Assembly: GCA_002780795.1 (NCBI GenBank)
Contig: PEUF01000030.1
Coordinates: forward strand, 22,579 to 86,578
DNA: 64,000 bases
Direction: 5' to 3'
Origin: Candidatus Roizmanbacteria bacterium CG02_land_8_20_14_3_00_36_15
Lineage (GTDB): Bacteria; Patescibacteriota; Microgenomatia; UBA1406; GWC2-37-13
In this document: positions 17,368 to 26,404 of the stretch, piece by piece
Layout of the letters: every line of letters begins with the position of its first letter
Numbering within the stretch: position 1 is the stretch's first letter
The notes under the pieces: model-generated
What the model was told of the DNA's origin: nothing
The model's database searches: none
What the model saw: only the letters and a program-made list of their open reading frames with translations
Translations under genes and position numbers: made by a program

Positions 17368-17410
17368 AAAAAAACGCCCCAGATTGAGGCGGTTTTTAAA
17401 TTCAATCTGG
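17368..17410 (-). promoter_or_regulatory. Candidate transcription attenuator between rpsJ and rplC
   Basis: Read on the minus strand, CGCCTCAATCTGGGGCG (17391-17375) folds into a 6-bp stem with a 5-nt loop and is followed by seven T (17374-17368), a standard intrinsic terminator. Just upstream, CCAGATTG (17410-17403) is perfectly complementary to CAATCTGG (17386-17379), which lies inside the terminator stem. The two folds exclude each other, giving terminator and antiterminator states only ~10 nt before the rplC start. Function is inferred from fold and place. Confidence 0.6.
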
Positions 17411-17506
17411 TCTAAACTTTTTAACCAACTTTTTCCTTTTGGGAAAAAATAAACATGTGGATAATATTATATACGATTGTTAACTAAGGGTCAAATGAAT
17501 TTAAAA

Positions 17507-17815
17507 TTACATCTTTACTTCTACTTCAACACCGGCAGGCAATTCTAAATGTATGAGAGAATCTATCGTCTGGTTAGTAGGATTTATAATATCAATCAAT
17601 CTTTTGTGGATTTTTAAACCGAAGTGGTCACGTGCATCTTTATGCTTAAAGGGTGATCGATCGACAACAAAAATTTCATTTTTTGTCGGTAAAGGTATTG
17701 GTCCGGTGATCAAGGCGCCGGTCCGAATAGCAGTATCAACTATCTTTTGGCAAGTATCATCTATTAAATGATGGTCATAAGATTTTAACTTGATCCGAAT
17801 TCTTCCTTTAGGCAT
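17507..17815 (-). CDS. rpsJ: 30S ribosomal protein S10 (uS10, NusE)
   Basis: 102 aa. RIKLKSYDHHLIDDTCQKIVD, ITGPIPLPTKNEIFVVDRSPF (core GPIPLPTK) and DHFGLKIHKRLIDI are conserved. Besides its 30S role S10 is NusE, a partner of NusB in antitermination, which fits the attenuator-like site just downstream. It lies 54 bp after tuf. Confidence 0.97.
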   Translation of the reverse strand: MPKGRIRIKLKSYDHHLIDDTCQKIVDTAIRTGALITGPIPLPTKNEIFVVDRSPFKHKDARDHFGLKIHKRLIDIINPTNQTIDSLIHLELPAGVEVEVKM

Positions 17816-17869
17816 AATTTAAAAGAGCAAAGAATATAACTGTTATAACTATTATAACCGTTATAATTA

Positions 17870-19054
17870 TTATTTTAATATTTTCGTCACCACCCCAGCT
17901 CCTACGGTGTGACCACCTTCACGAACGGCAAATTTCAATCCTTCTTCCATGGCCACCGGGTAAATCAACTTGGTTGATACTTTTACATTGTCGCCTGGCA
18001 TGACCATTTCGACACCGGCCGGTAGTTTTATCTCACCGGTAATATCAGTTGTTTTAATATAGAATTGAGGACGATAACCATTAAAGAATGGAGTGTGACG
18101 ACCGCCTTCTTCTTTGGTTAAAATGTAAATTTCTGCCTCAAACTCGGTATGAGGAGTAATCGATCCCGGTTTGGCAATTACCTGTCCTCGTTGAACATCG
18201 TCTTTCTCTATTCCCCGAAGCAATAAACCAACATTGTCACCAGCTCTTGCCTCATCCAAGCTTTTTCTAAACATCTCTACGCCGGTTACCACCGTCTTTT
18301 TCGTCTCGCTGATACCAACAATCTCCACTTCTTCGTTAACTTTAAGCACGCCTCTTTCCACCCTGCCGGTAACTACTGTTCCCCTTCCCTGTATTGTAAA
18401 TACGTCTTCAATCGGCATTAAAAATGGTTTATCTATGGGTCTTTTTGGTTCCGGGACATATTCGTCAACCGTCTTCATTAATTCCTCAATTGATTTAATG
18501 GCTTCCGGATCATCTTGAAGGGCTTTAAGAGCCGACCCTTTGATCACCGGAATTTTATCGCCAGGGAATTTATATTTTTTCAAAAGATCTCTTATCTCCA
18601 TTTCAACTAAATCCAACATTTCTTTGTCAGAAACCAGGTCCACTTTGTTTAAAAAAACAACAATCGCTGGTACGTTGACCTGTCCGGCAAGAAGGATATG
18701 TTCTCTAGTTTGTGGCATTGGTCCGTCCGGAGCCGACACCACTAAAATTGCCCCATCCATCTGAGCAGCACCGGTAATCATATTTTTAATATAATCAGCA
18801 TGCCCTGGAGCATCAATATGGGCATAATGTCTTTTATTAGTTTCGTACTCGGAATGGTGAAGATTAATAGTAACGCCACGAGCTTTTTCTTCGGGAGCCT
18901 TATCAATTTCTTCGTACTTTAAAAACTTAGCTAATCCTTTTTTTGATAAAACATAATGGATGGCTGAAGTTAAGGTAGTTTTTCCGTGGTCTACATGCCC
19001 GATAGTACCAATGTTTAAGTGGGGTTTAGTTCTTTTAAATACTCCTTGTGCCAT
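17870..19054 (-). CDS. tuf: Elongation factor Tu
   Basis: 394 aa. The GTPase motifs are [17 protein letters not shown] (most bacteria have DCPGH) and NKVD; the switch region reads [17 protein letters not shown], with L and S where T and V are common. Domains 2 and 3 are complete to [14 protein letters not shown]. It brings aminoacyl-tRNA to the A site. It heads the block without rpsL, rpsG or fusA upstream. A TATAAA lies 6 nt before the ATG. Confidence 0.98.
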   Translation of the reverse strand: MAQGVFKRTKPHLNIGTIGHVDHGKTTLTSAIHYVLSKKGLAKFLKYEEIDKAPEEKARGVTINLHHSEYETNKRHYAHIDAPGHADYIKNMITGAAQMDGAILVVSAPDGPMPQTREHILLAGQVNVPAIVVFLNKVDLVSDKEMLDLVEMEIRDLLKKYKFPGDKIPVIKGSALKALQDDPEAIKSIEELMKTVDEYVPEPKRPIDKPFLMPIEDVFTIQGRGTVVTGRVERGVLKVNEEVEIVGISETKKTVVTGVEMFRKSLDEARAGDNVGLLLRGIEKDDVQRGQVIAKPGSITPHTEFEAEIYILTKEEGGRHTPFFNGYRPQFYIKTTDITGEIKLPAGVEMVMPGDNVKVSTKLIYPVAMEEGLKFAVREGGHTVGAGVVTKILK

Positions 19055-19089
19055 ATTACTTTTATAAAAATTAATTAATAAAAAATAAC

Positions 19090-19118
19090 TTGATTTTTAA
19101 AAATCATTAAACTATGAT
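19090..19118 (+). promoter_or_regulatory. Sigma-70-type promoter, leaderless start
   Basis: TTGATT at 19090-19095 and TATGAT at 19113-19118 are separated by 17 bp. The -10 box ends 7 nt before ATG 19126, so transcription should begin at the start codon. The box overlaps the ATG at 19114, which argues against that upstream start. Confidence 0.6.
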
Positions 19119-19125
19119 AATTGTT

Positions 19126-20061
19126 ATGCGGCAAAAAGTCAAGACCTTTTTTTACGTTTTTAAACACAGTCTTTTCCCTCAACCAGATTATTATTCAAAA
19201 ATTCCCAAAACTTCTTTCCGTTTCTCATTAAAATACCTTATTAGTTTAGTAATTGTTCTTAACCTTCTTCTAGTTGTTTTCGTAACCATTAAAAACAATC
19301 CGACAAGAATTGGTCGTTTTATCGACAGTATGAGAAGCGGCTTCCAAACCTACCCAGCGGATCTAGTTATAAATATCGACAAAGGCCGTCTATTTACCTC
19401 CTATAACCGCCCCTATTTTTTTTGGCTAAATATAGAAGGTAAACAAAAACTAATATTAGCTATCGACGAAGGAGCGACAGTTGACAAAATTAACACCTAC
19501 CATTCTTATTTTTTATTAACTAATAAAGAAATGGTTGTTAAAAACGATCGGTTAATAAATCAAGCTTTTGACACTCTTCCTTTAACTTTTTTCGGTAACC
19601 AGAGTTTTGATAAAAGGACTAGTCAACAGATTACCCAGGTTTTCTCTTCGCTCAAAAAAAATCTTTTATTATACTATTTAACTATCGTCGCCCTCATGAT
19701 TATTTTTCTACCGATTTTTTCTTTTTTAACTACATTTTTCTATTTGTTGATAATCGGTCTGTTCATATATCTTATCTTTAAAATTTTCTTTCACAAAAAA
19801 ATTCATTATAAAAAAATCCTGCAGCTGGCTTTTCATGCCGTCACCCTACCACTATTAATAGACTATTTTTTAATCATTTTGAAACCGTCAATCCAAACCA
19901 ACCTGGAGTTAAAAACAAACCTACCTTCACCACTGGCATTTTTAATTCTGCTGCTAATTTTTGTCTTTGCTGCAGTATATGAAGCTTATCAAAATCATCA
20001 ACACAAACTCGGATCCATCTCCCACCATCGGTCAAATCGCAAACACATCTCTCATCGCTAA
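19126..20061 (+). CDS. Membrane protein, DUF1189-like
   Basis: 311 aa from ATG 19126 (MRQKVKTFFYVFKHSLF). One membrane helix lies near residues 33-55, then a ~110-residue soluble part containing FQTYPADLVINIDKGRLFTS, and four to five helices in the second half. The order (short N-tail, one helix, extracytoplasmic domain with a YPxxLxIxI-type strand, helical bundle) resembles DUF1189 proteins, whose function is unknown. It is divergent from tuf and 22 bp before the helicase gene. Confidence 0.6.
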   Translation: MRQKVKTFFYVFKHSLFPQPDYYSKIPKTSFRFSLKYLISLVIVLNLLLVVFVTIKNNPTRIGRFIDSMRSGFQTYPADLVINIDKGRLFTSYNRPYFFWLNIEGKQKLILAIDEGATVDKINTYHSYFLLTNKEMVVKNDRLINQAFDTLPLTFFGNQSFDKRTSQQITQVFSSLKKNLLLYYLTIVALMIIFLPIFSFLTTFFYLLIIGLFIYLIFKIFFHKKIHYKKILQLAFHAVTLPLLIDYFLIILKPSIQTNLELKTNLPSPLAFLILLLIFVFAAVYEAYQNHQHKLGSISHHRSNRKHISHR

Positions 20062-20083
20062 AGGTTTTTGATAGAATAACTTC

Positions 20084-23023
20084 ATGAAAAATGAGTCAGT
20101 ATTTATTCTTGACCACGAACAAAAAAAAGCAGTTGAATATAATCAAGGACCACTTTTAATTGTCGCCGGTGCCGGTACTGGAAAAACTTTTGTCATCGTC
20201 GAAAAAATCAAGTATCTAATCCAAAAAAAACTGGCTAAGCCTGAAGAGATTCTAGCTCTTACTTTTACTGAAAAAGCCGCTTTTGAGATGGAAGAAAGAG
20301 TTGATAAAAGCTTACCGTACGGTTATTTTCAGATGTGGATTTCCACCTTTCATGCTTTTGCTGATCAAATCTTGAAGGAAGACCTTGCTCAGATAGGATT
20401 CAATCCAAACTTTCGTTTAATGACCGAGGCGGAATCGATTATTTTTCTCAAGAAAAATCTTTTTCTTTTCAATTTAAAATATTTTCGACCTTTGGGTAAT
20501 CCTGACAAATTTCTTTCGGCATTATTACAACATTTTTCTCGTTTACAAGATGAGGACGTCGAACCCAACCAATATCTCAGTTGGGTTCGAACTCAAAACT
20601 CAGAGGAAAAAATGGAGAAAGAAAAGTATTTTGAACTGGCAGAAGCGTATAAAAAATATCTTGATATTAAGTTAAAAGAGGGAGTGATGGATTTTTCTGA
20701 TTTAGTATTTTATTTACTCCAACTATTTCGTCAACGACCAAATATTTTAAAAAAATATCAACAACAATTTAAATATTTTTTGGTTGATGAGTTTCAAGAC
20801 ACAAACATCGGTCAATATCAACTAATAAAGTTTCTTTGTCCTCCGAAAACAAAACCAAAACTAACCGTCGTCGGTGATGACTCTCAATCTATTTATAAAT
20901 TCAGGGGCGCCTCTGTCTCCAACATTATTTACTTTATGAAAGACTATCCTCAGACTAAACAAATTACTCTGAAAAATAATTATCGTTCTAATCAAACCAT
21001 TCTCGATGCCGCTTATCGCCTCATTAAACAAAACGACCCTGACACTTTAGAAGCTAAATTGGGCATCTCGAAAAATCTGATTGCTCAAAAACAGACTAAG
21101 AAAGACGATGCCCATACAATCAGTTTTTACTTAGCTGATAGACTGGAAAATGAGGCTGAATTCGTGGCAAAGAAAATTTTTGAGCTAAGATCTAATTACA
21201 AACTCTCTGATTTTGCCATTTTGGTTCGTGCTAACAATCATAGCGAAGCGATCATAAGAGCTTTAACTAGGGCCGGTATTCCTTTCCAGTTTTTAGGGCC
21301 GGGAATGCTTTTTAAACAGCCAGAGGTTAAAGATCTGATTGCCTATCTTAAGCTTCTTTATAATCTTGATGATTCTGCTTCTTTTTATCGCGTTCTAACG
21401 ATGGAAATATTTAATATCGATAATAGAGATCTTTATTTTCTACTGGCTTTTACTAAAAAAATCAACCGTTCGATTTTCCAGGTATTAGAAATATTACTAT
21501 CGTTTTACTATCCTGAAATTGAACAAAAGGAGTTCATGGTTTACAAACAGTATCTTCCTCTAATAAAAAGTGAGACGCGAGAAAAACTTTTCCACCTATA
21601 CCAAATAATTAATAAACACCTAGGGAAAATCAAGACACACAGCGCTGGTCAGATACTATATTGGTTTTTAGAAGATAGTGGTTACCTGGCAAAATTGATC
21701 GATTTTAAAACAGAGAAAGAAGAAAAAATCGCTCTTAATGTTTCAAAATTTTTTGACAGAATTAAAACTTACGAAACTAATTATCAAGAAACCTCTATTT
21801 TTTCCGTAGTAGATTATATAGAAATGAGCATGGCTCTTGGTGAATCACCGTTGGCAAGCCAAAATGATCTATCTAGTTACGATGCCGTTAATATCTTAAC
21901 GGTCCACTCGGCTAAAGGACTAGAGTTTAACGTTGTTTTTTTAGTGAATCTGAGTCAAGGACGATTTCCTAGTTATGAAAAAAGTGAGATGATACCTATC
22001 CCTCAATCGCTGATTAAAGAGATTCTTCCTCAAGGTGACTTTCATCAGCAAGAAGAAAGAAGACTGTTCTATGTCGGCTTAACTCGGGCTATTGATAGAG
22101 TGTTTCTATCGGCCTCTCAATACTACGGTGAGGGTAGGAGAAAAAGGCGGCTTTCTCCTTTTATTATTGAAACTATTGGTGATAAAGCTGTTAATAAAAT
22201 AGTTTCTTTGAAAAAAGAGGAAAAGATACAACTTTCCATCTTTGACTTCAAACCAGTAGAAGAAAAGATTACCCGTCAGAAAATTGATTTAAGTCGACTG
22301 TCGTTTTCTCAGTTAGAGACTTTTAAAACCTGTCCTCTACAATATAAATATCGGTATATATTAAGAATTCCAACGATTCCCGGAGCCGCCCAATCATATG
22401 GCAGCAGTATTCATAAAACTCTGGAATTGTTTTATAAAGAGTTTCTCACCAATAAGCAGATAGATTTCAATTACCTCCTCTCCGTTTTTAGACAAAACTG
22501 GATTCCCATTGGTTATTCTTCGGCCGCCCATGAAATAAGAATGAAAGCCGAAGGAGAAAAAATGCTCCGCGCCTACTTTGATAAATTTCATTCCAGTAGA
22601 TTAAAAATATTCAGTTTGGAAAAATTTTTTAAAATAAAAATTAACTCGGAACTATCGCTCACCGGTAAAATTGACCGGGTCGATCAGTTACCAAATAATA
22701 AAATTGAGATTATTGATTATAAAACTGGTAAAAAACCTAACGATAAACAATTAAAAAAAAATCTCCAGTTATCAGTTTATGCTTTAGCTGCCAATGACCC
22801 AGGTCTTTTTAGAAAACGCCTTAGTGACATCCGCTGCACTTTTTACTTCTTTCAAGATATGGAAAAGGTCAGTTCAGAAAAAAATCAGGAAGATTTAGAA
22901 AAAGTTAAAGAAGAGGTTTTGAAGATTGCTGCCGAAATAAAAAAAAATAAATTTTTACCTAATGTTGGTCCTTGGTGTGATTTTTGCCCCTTTAGAATCA
23001 ACTGTGAAGCTTGGAACACTTAA
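20084..23023 (+). CDS. UvrD/PcrA-like helicase fused to Fe-S RecB-family nuclease
   Basis: 979 aa. Superfamily 1A helicase motifs: Walker A GAGTGKT (29-35), LALTFTEKAA, the DEFQDT box in VDEFQDTN, VVGDDSQSIYKFRGA, and the late motifs ILTVHSAKGLEFNVVFLVN and RRLFYVGLTRA. From about residue 740 a PD-(D/E)XK nuclease follows: KTCPLQYKYRY (Cys ~750), GSSIHKTLE, and IEIIDYKTGKK near 878. CDFCPFRINC (three Cys, 965-974) with Cys ~750 can hold a 4Fe-4S cluster as in AddB/Cas4-type nucleases. Likely role: resection in double-strand-break repair. TAGAAT lies 6 nt before the ATG. Confidence 0.9.
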   Translation: MKNESVFILDHEQKKAVEYNQGPLLIVAGAGTGKTFVIVEKIKYLIQKKLAKPEEILALTFTEKAAFEMEERVDKSLPYGYFQMWISTFHAFADQILKEDLAQIGFNPNFRLMTEAESIIFLKKNLFLFNLKYFRPLGNPDKFLSALLQHFSRLQDEDVEPNQYLSWVRTQNSEEKMEKEKYFELAEAYKKYLDIKLKEGVMDFSDLVFYLLQLFRQRPNILKKYQQQFKYFLVDEFQDTNIGQYQLIKFLCPPKTKPKLTVVGDDSQSIYKFRGASVSNIIYFMKDYPQTKQITLKNNYRSNQTILDAAYRLIKQNDPDTLEAKLGISKNLIAQKQTKKDDAHTISFYLADRLENEAEFVAKKIFELRSNYKLSDFAILVRANNHSEAIIRALTRAGIPFQFLGPGMLFKQPEVKDLIAYLKLLYNLDDSASFYRVLTMEIFNIDNRDLYFLLAFTKKINRSIFQVLEILLSFYYPEIEQKEFMVYKQYLPLIKSETREKLFHLYQIINKHLGKIKTHSAGQILYWFLEDSGYLAKLIDFKTEKEEKIALNVSKFFDRIKTYETNYQETSIFSVVDYIEMSMALGESPLASQNDLSSYDAVNILTVHSAKGLEFNVVFLVNLSQGRFPSYEKSEMIPIPQSLIKEILPQGDFHQQEERRLFYVGLTRAIDRVFLSASQYYGEGRRKRRLSPFIIETIGDKAVNKIVSLKKEEKIQLSIFDFKPVEEKITRQKIDLSRLSFSQLETFKTCPLQYKYRYILRIPTIPGAAQSYGSSIHKTLELFYKEFLTNKQIDFNYLLSVFRQNWIPIGYSSAAHEIRMKAEGEKMLRAYFDKFHSSRLKIFSLEKFFKIKINSELSLTGKIDRVDQLPNNKIEIIDYKTGKKPNDKQLKKNLQLSVYALAANDPGLFRKRLSDIRCTFYFFQDMEKVSSEKNQEDLEKVKEEVLKIAAEIKKNKFLPNVGPWCDFCPFRINCEAWNT

Positions 23024-23058
23024 GCCATAATTATTTTGTATAATTGAAAACAATAGTT

Positions 23059-24561
23059 ATGGCAAAAAGACTAGCTAAATCAGTCCGTCCGGCTTCGTTC
23101 GTATCAAAAATTTTTGATCGCTTATTGGAAACGATTATTCCTATCTGTGCCTGGGCAACTATTACTTTACCTTTATGGATGTCGCCATTTCACCCGGCTG
23201 TCGTCGCTTATTTCATCATCGCCTTCGATCTTTATTTTTTTTATAAATCGGCACAAACCGCTTTCTTCGCCACCATTTCTTATAAAAAAATCTTGGAGAC
23301 GGCGAAAATAAATTTTTTTAAAAAGATGCTGTCTTTAAAAAAAATGTCGATTATCAAACATTTCATCATTATTCCAAGTTATCAGGAACCTCTTTATAAA
23401 CTAGAAGTTACTTTAAAGATGATTACCCAAAACGATTACCCCAGCAAAAAAATTTTTCTCGTCTTAGCCCTTGAAGAAAGAGAAAATAATATCCATCAAA
23501 AAGCCCAGGTTTTATATAAGAAATTTCACCGCTACTTTGCCGATATTATTATCTCTTATCACAAATTACAGCCAAATGAACTGGCCGGGAAAGCGAGTAA
23601 CCAAACTGTTGCCGCTCTCTTACTCGACCAATATGTTAAAAAAAAACACTGGCAGAGAAAGAACGTTCTCATTACCATCTGCGACGCAGATAGTCACTTA
23701 CCCTCAAATTATTTTTCTTATCTAACCTATCAGTATTTAAAAGATAAAAATAAAATTTATCATTTCTATTGGGCACCAGTTCTTTTATATAATAACTTTT
23801 GGCAACTACCTCTCTTCGTCCGTATCCAAGCCACTCTTTCTTCGATTGTCCGATTAGCTTTCCTTTCTTATAGAGAGAAACTGATTCAGATCTCGACCTA
23901 CAGCACTAATCTTTGGCTTTTAAAAAAGATTAATTTTTGGGATGTCGATATTATCCCGGAGGATTGGCATATTTACTTACAGGCCTTTTTTACTTTTGGA
24001 GAAAAAATCCGCACCATTCCTTTATTTACCATTATTAATGGGGATGCGGTTTTCTCCGGCCACATAATGAAGACCTTAGTCAACCGTTACGAACAGGAAA
24101 AACGTTGGGCCTGGGGAGTAACTGATGTTGCCTACTCTCTAAAAAAATTTTTTATCACCCCACACATTAGATCATTAACTAAAATTAAAAAAATTTTATT
24201 CGTGGTAGAAACCCATCTACTATGGCCTGTTTCTTTTTTCATCCTTACTATTAGTGCATCTATTCCTCCGCTGATTAATCCCGTTTTCAAAAGAACCGTC
24301 TTGGGCTTTTTATTGCCAAAACTTTCTGCTTTAATCTTAACTCTCTCAACAGTAATGCTATTTTTATATGTTTTCTTTGATATTAAGCTCAGACAAAAGG
24401 TTAAACAAAATACCAGTTTTTTTTCACTACCAATACTTATCATCCAATGGTATTTTTTACCATTGGTTTCCTTTCTTTTATCGTCACTGCCCGCTCTTGA
24501 AGCTCATACTCGAATTTTGCTGGGAAAAAAACTAAAATATAAAGTGACTGAAAAAGTTTAA
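23059..24561 (+). CDS. Membrane-bound processive-type glycosyltransferase (GT2)
   Basis: 500 aa from ATG 23059 (MAKRLAKSVRPASF); the in-frame TTG 15 nt upstream is less likely. Two helices near residues 25-75, then a GT2 domain with IIPSYQEPLYKLE, ICDADSHLP (DxD) and IIPEDWHIY (catalytic ED), and EQEKRWAWG, which resembles the QxxRW motif of cellulose-synthase-like enzymes. Four more helices follow. It probably makes or extends a surface polysaccharide. A TATAAT ends 14 nt before the ATG. Confidence 0.85.
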   Translation: MAKRLAKSVRPASFVSKIFDRLLETIIPICAWATITLPLWMSPFHPAVVAYFIIAFDLYFFYKSAQTAFFATISYKKILETAKINFFKKMLSLKKMSIIKHFIIIPSYQEPLYKLEVTLKMITQNDYPSKKIFLVLALEERENNIHQKAQVLYKKFHRYFADIIISYHKLQPNELAGKASNQTVAALLLDQYVKKKHWQRKNVLITICDADSHLPSNYFSYLTYQYLKDKNKIYHFYWAPVLLYNNFWQLPLFVRIQATLSSIVRLAFLSYREKLIQISTYSTNLWLLKKINFWDVDIIPEDWHIYLQAFFTFGEKIRTIPLFTIINGDAVFSGHIMKTLVNRYEQEKRWAWGVTDVAYSLKKFFITPHIRSLTKIKKILFVVETHLLWPVSFFILTISASIPPLINPVFKRTVLGFLLPKLSALILTLSTVMLFLYVFFDIKLRQKVKQNTSFFSLPILIIQWYFLPLVSFLLSSLPALEAHTRILLGKKLKYKVTEKV

Positions 24562-24755
24562 AATTAATCTAATTGATCTAATTATTCTAATTTCTAATCA
24601 AGCACTAAATTTCAAATTCCAAATAAATTCTAATGTCAAAACTCTAAATTCTAAACAGTATTTGTTTAGGATTTTAAACATTCGAATTTTGATATTATTT
24701 GGAACTTGGAATTTAGAGTTTAGAAATTAGGATTTTATTAGGTTAATTAGAAATT
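24562..24755. repeat. Long AT-rich imperfect inverted repeat
   Basis: The left arm (24590-24660) contains ATTTCTAATCAAGC, AAATTCCAAATAAATT and AACTCTAAATTCTAAAC. The right arm (24660-24735) carries the near reverse complements TTTAGAGTTTAGAAATTAG, TTATTTGGAACTTGGAATTT. The whole gap could fold as a ~70-bp imperfect hairpin. It separates two glycosyltransferase genes; no gene is seen in it. Confidence 0.75.
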
Positions 24756-26078
24756 ATGTTATTATTCCTTTTTACCAAAACACCCCTTCTTTACTTCGTC
24801 CAGTCACTTTGGCGGGATGAGGCTTTTTCTTATCTTCTGTCTAAGAAAAATCTTCTTTCGATAGTTGTCTTAACCGCCAAAGATTTTAATCCACCTTTTT
24901 ACTACCTGATTCTTCATTTTTGGATTAGACTGTTCGGCGGTTCAGAAATTGCTCTTAGAAGTTTGTCGTTAATTTTTTATTGGGCGACTATATACGTAAT
25001 CTTCCTTTTTTTTCAAAATATTTGTAAGTTTAGTTTCAAGAAAAGCTTAACATATCTTCCCCTGGTGATTATTAACCCTATCCTCGTCTATTACGCTTTC
25101 GAGACCCGAATGTACACGGCTTTAACCTTTTTTGCCAGTCTTTCTTTCTACGCTTTCTATAAAAAAAAATCTCGCCTTTATCTTTATTCTTCTATCCTTG
25201 GACTTTATACCCATTATTTCATGATCTTTGTCTTAATGGTGCAACTGATTTTTATTTTGCTAGCTGAGAAAAGAAAGAAACTTAGTCATCTCAAAAATAT
25301 CTTTATTAGTTTTGCCGTCTTTCTACCTTGGTTAATATATTTTTTACAACAAAAGTTTCTTTCTTCATTAAATTTCTGGGTTGAAAAACCTAAACTGTTT
25401 ACCATCGCCAATCTTCTTGGTCTAATCTACCTTGGACATGAAGCACCCGGATACACTACCAACATTAATTTACTTGAAAAAATTGTTTTTTGGACCAATC
25501 TTGTTTTGATTAGTATTTTTATCCTGGGTTTCCTATCCATCAAAAAAAAAGTTAACAAAAACAACAAACGACTTTTCCCTTACTTGCTACTTTGGTCAAT
25601 TTTTATTCCCGTCTCTATACTGTTGCTTTCTTTCATAAAACCTCTTTTCCTTCCCCGTTATCTAATTTTTGTCACCGTCGGCTTCTTGATCCTTATTATT
25701 TACAATCTCGACAAGATAAATCTAATACTACGCATTCCCCTTATAGTGGTTCTTCTTATTCTAACCCTTGTTTACCAAAAACAGCAAATATCCTATCGGC
25801 AAAAAACCGATACCAGAAAAATAGTGATGGAGATTAGATCGTTGGCTAAGAAAAATGATCGACTGTATGTCACGAACGAACTCGACTTCTTAAAAGTTCA
25901 ATATTATTTTCCCGAGAATCAAGTCTATATTTTTGGTAAGAGTTATCAAGAAATCCCCGACTTCGTCGGTAAGATTTTGATTCCCTCTGAAAGGATAATT
26001 AATAATTTACCTATTTATCCCAATAAAGCTTTTATCTTAAATTCTGACGGTTCCTATGAAATAAAAGCAGTATATTAA
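24756..26078 (+). CDS. GT-C glycosyltransferase (GT39/ArnT-like)
   Basis: 440 aa with about ten membrane helices. The first extracytoplasmic loop has WRDEAFSYLLSKKN, the acidic motif expected of polyprenol-phosphate-sugar-dependent PMT/ArnT-type enzymes, and NPPFYYLILHFWIRLFGGSE. A soluble domain ends the protein. It should move a sugar from a lipid carrier to a protein or glycan on the outer face. It lies in a run of envelope genes. Confidence 0.85.
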   Translation: MLLFLFTKTPLLYFVQSLWRDEAFSYLLSKKNLLSIVVLTAKDFNPPFYYLILHFWIRLFGGSEIALRSLSLIFYWATIYVIFLFFQNICKFSFKKSLTYLPLVIINPILVYYAFETRMYTALTFFASLSFYAFYKKKSRLYLYSSILGLYTHYFMIFVLMVQLIFILLAEKRKKLSHLKNIFISFAVFLPWLIYFLQQKFLSSLNFWVEKPKLFTIANLLGLIYLGHEAPGYTTNINLLEKIVFWTNLVLISIFILGFLSIKKKVNKNNKRLFPYLLLWSIFIPVSILLLSFIKPLFLPRYLIFVTVGFLILIIYNLDKINLILRIPLIVVLLILTLVYQKQQISYRQKTDTRKIVMEIRSLAKKNDRLYVTNELDFLKVQYYFPENQVYIFGKSYQEIPDFVGKILIPSERIINNLPIYPNKAFILNSDGSYEIKAVY

Positions 26079-26096
26079 TATACTAATTATATAATC

Positions 26097-26402
26097 ATGA
26101 AGAAATTATTAATCAGCTCCGATTTATTAATGTTGGCTGTCTTCTTAATTCGCATTAGTTCTTTGCCACCACAGATTCCTCTTTTTTACTCAAAATCCTG
26201 GGGAGAAGATCAATTGGTCGATAGCTGGATGATTTTTATTCTACTTATTATCATGAACGGCTCCATTTTTGTAAACAAAATCGTTTACCAAAAGTATTTT
26301 GGCGGAAATCATTTTGCCAAAAAAATTATTGACAAGCTTAATCTTTTTCTTATTATTTCTACTACCTTAATTTTTTTAAAAATTATTTTTTTAGTCAGTT
26401 AA
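26097..26402 (+). CDS. Small membrane protein, DUF1648-like
   Basis: 101 aa with three predicted helices. SLPPQIPLFYSKSWGEDQL near residue 24 resembles the DUF1648 pattern (LPxxIPxHxxxxGxxD). Function unknown. It is 2 bp before the WecA-like gene, so it is likely co-transcribed with lipid-carrier glycan synthesis. Confidence 0.6.
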   Translation: MKKLLISSDLLMLAVFLIRISSLPPQIPLFYSKSWGEDQLVDSWMIFILLIIMNGSIFVNKIVYQKYFGGNHFAKKIIDKLNLFLIISTTLIFLKIIFLVS

Positions 26403-26404
26403 AT

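Noticed and set aside
24562..24755. CRISPR-like array in the repeated AT-rich gap
   Set aside because: The repeats are inverted and irregular, with no constant repeat-spacer length.
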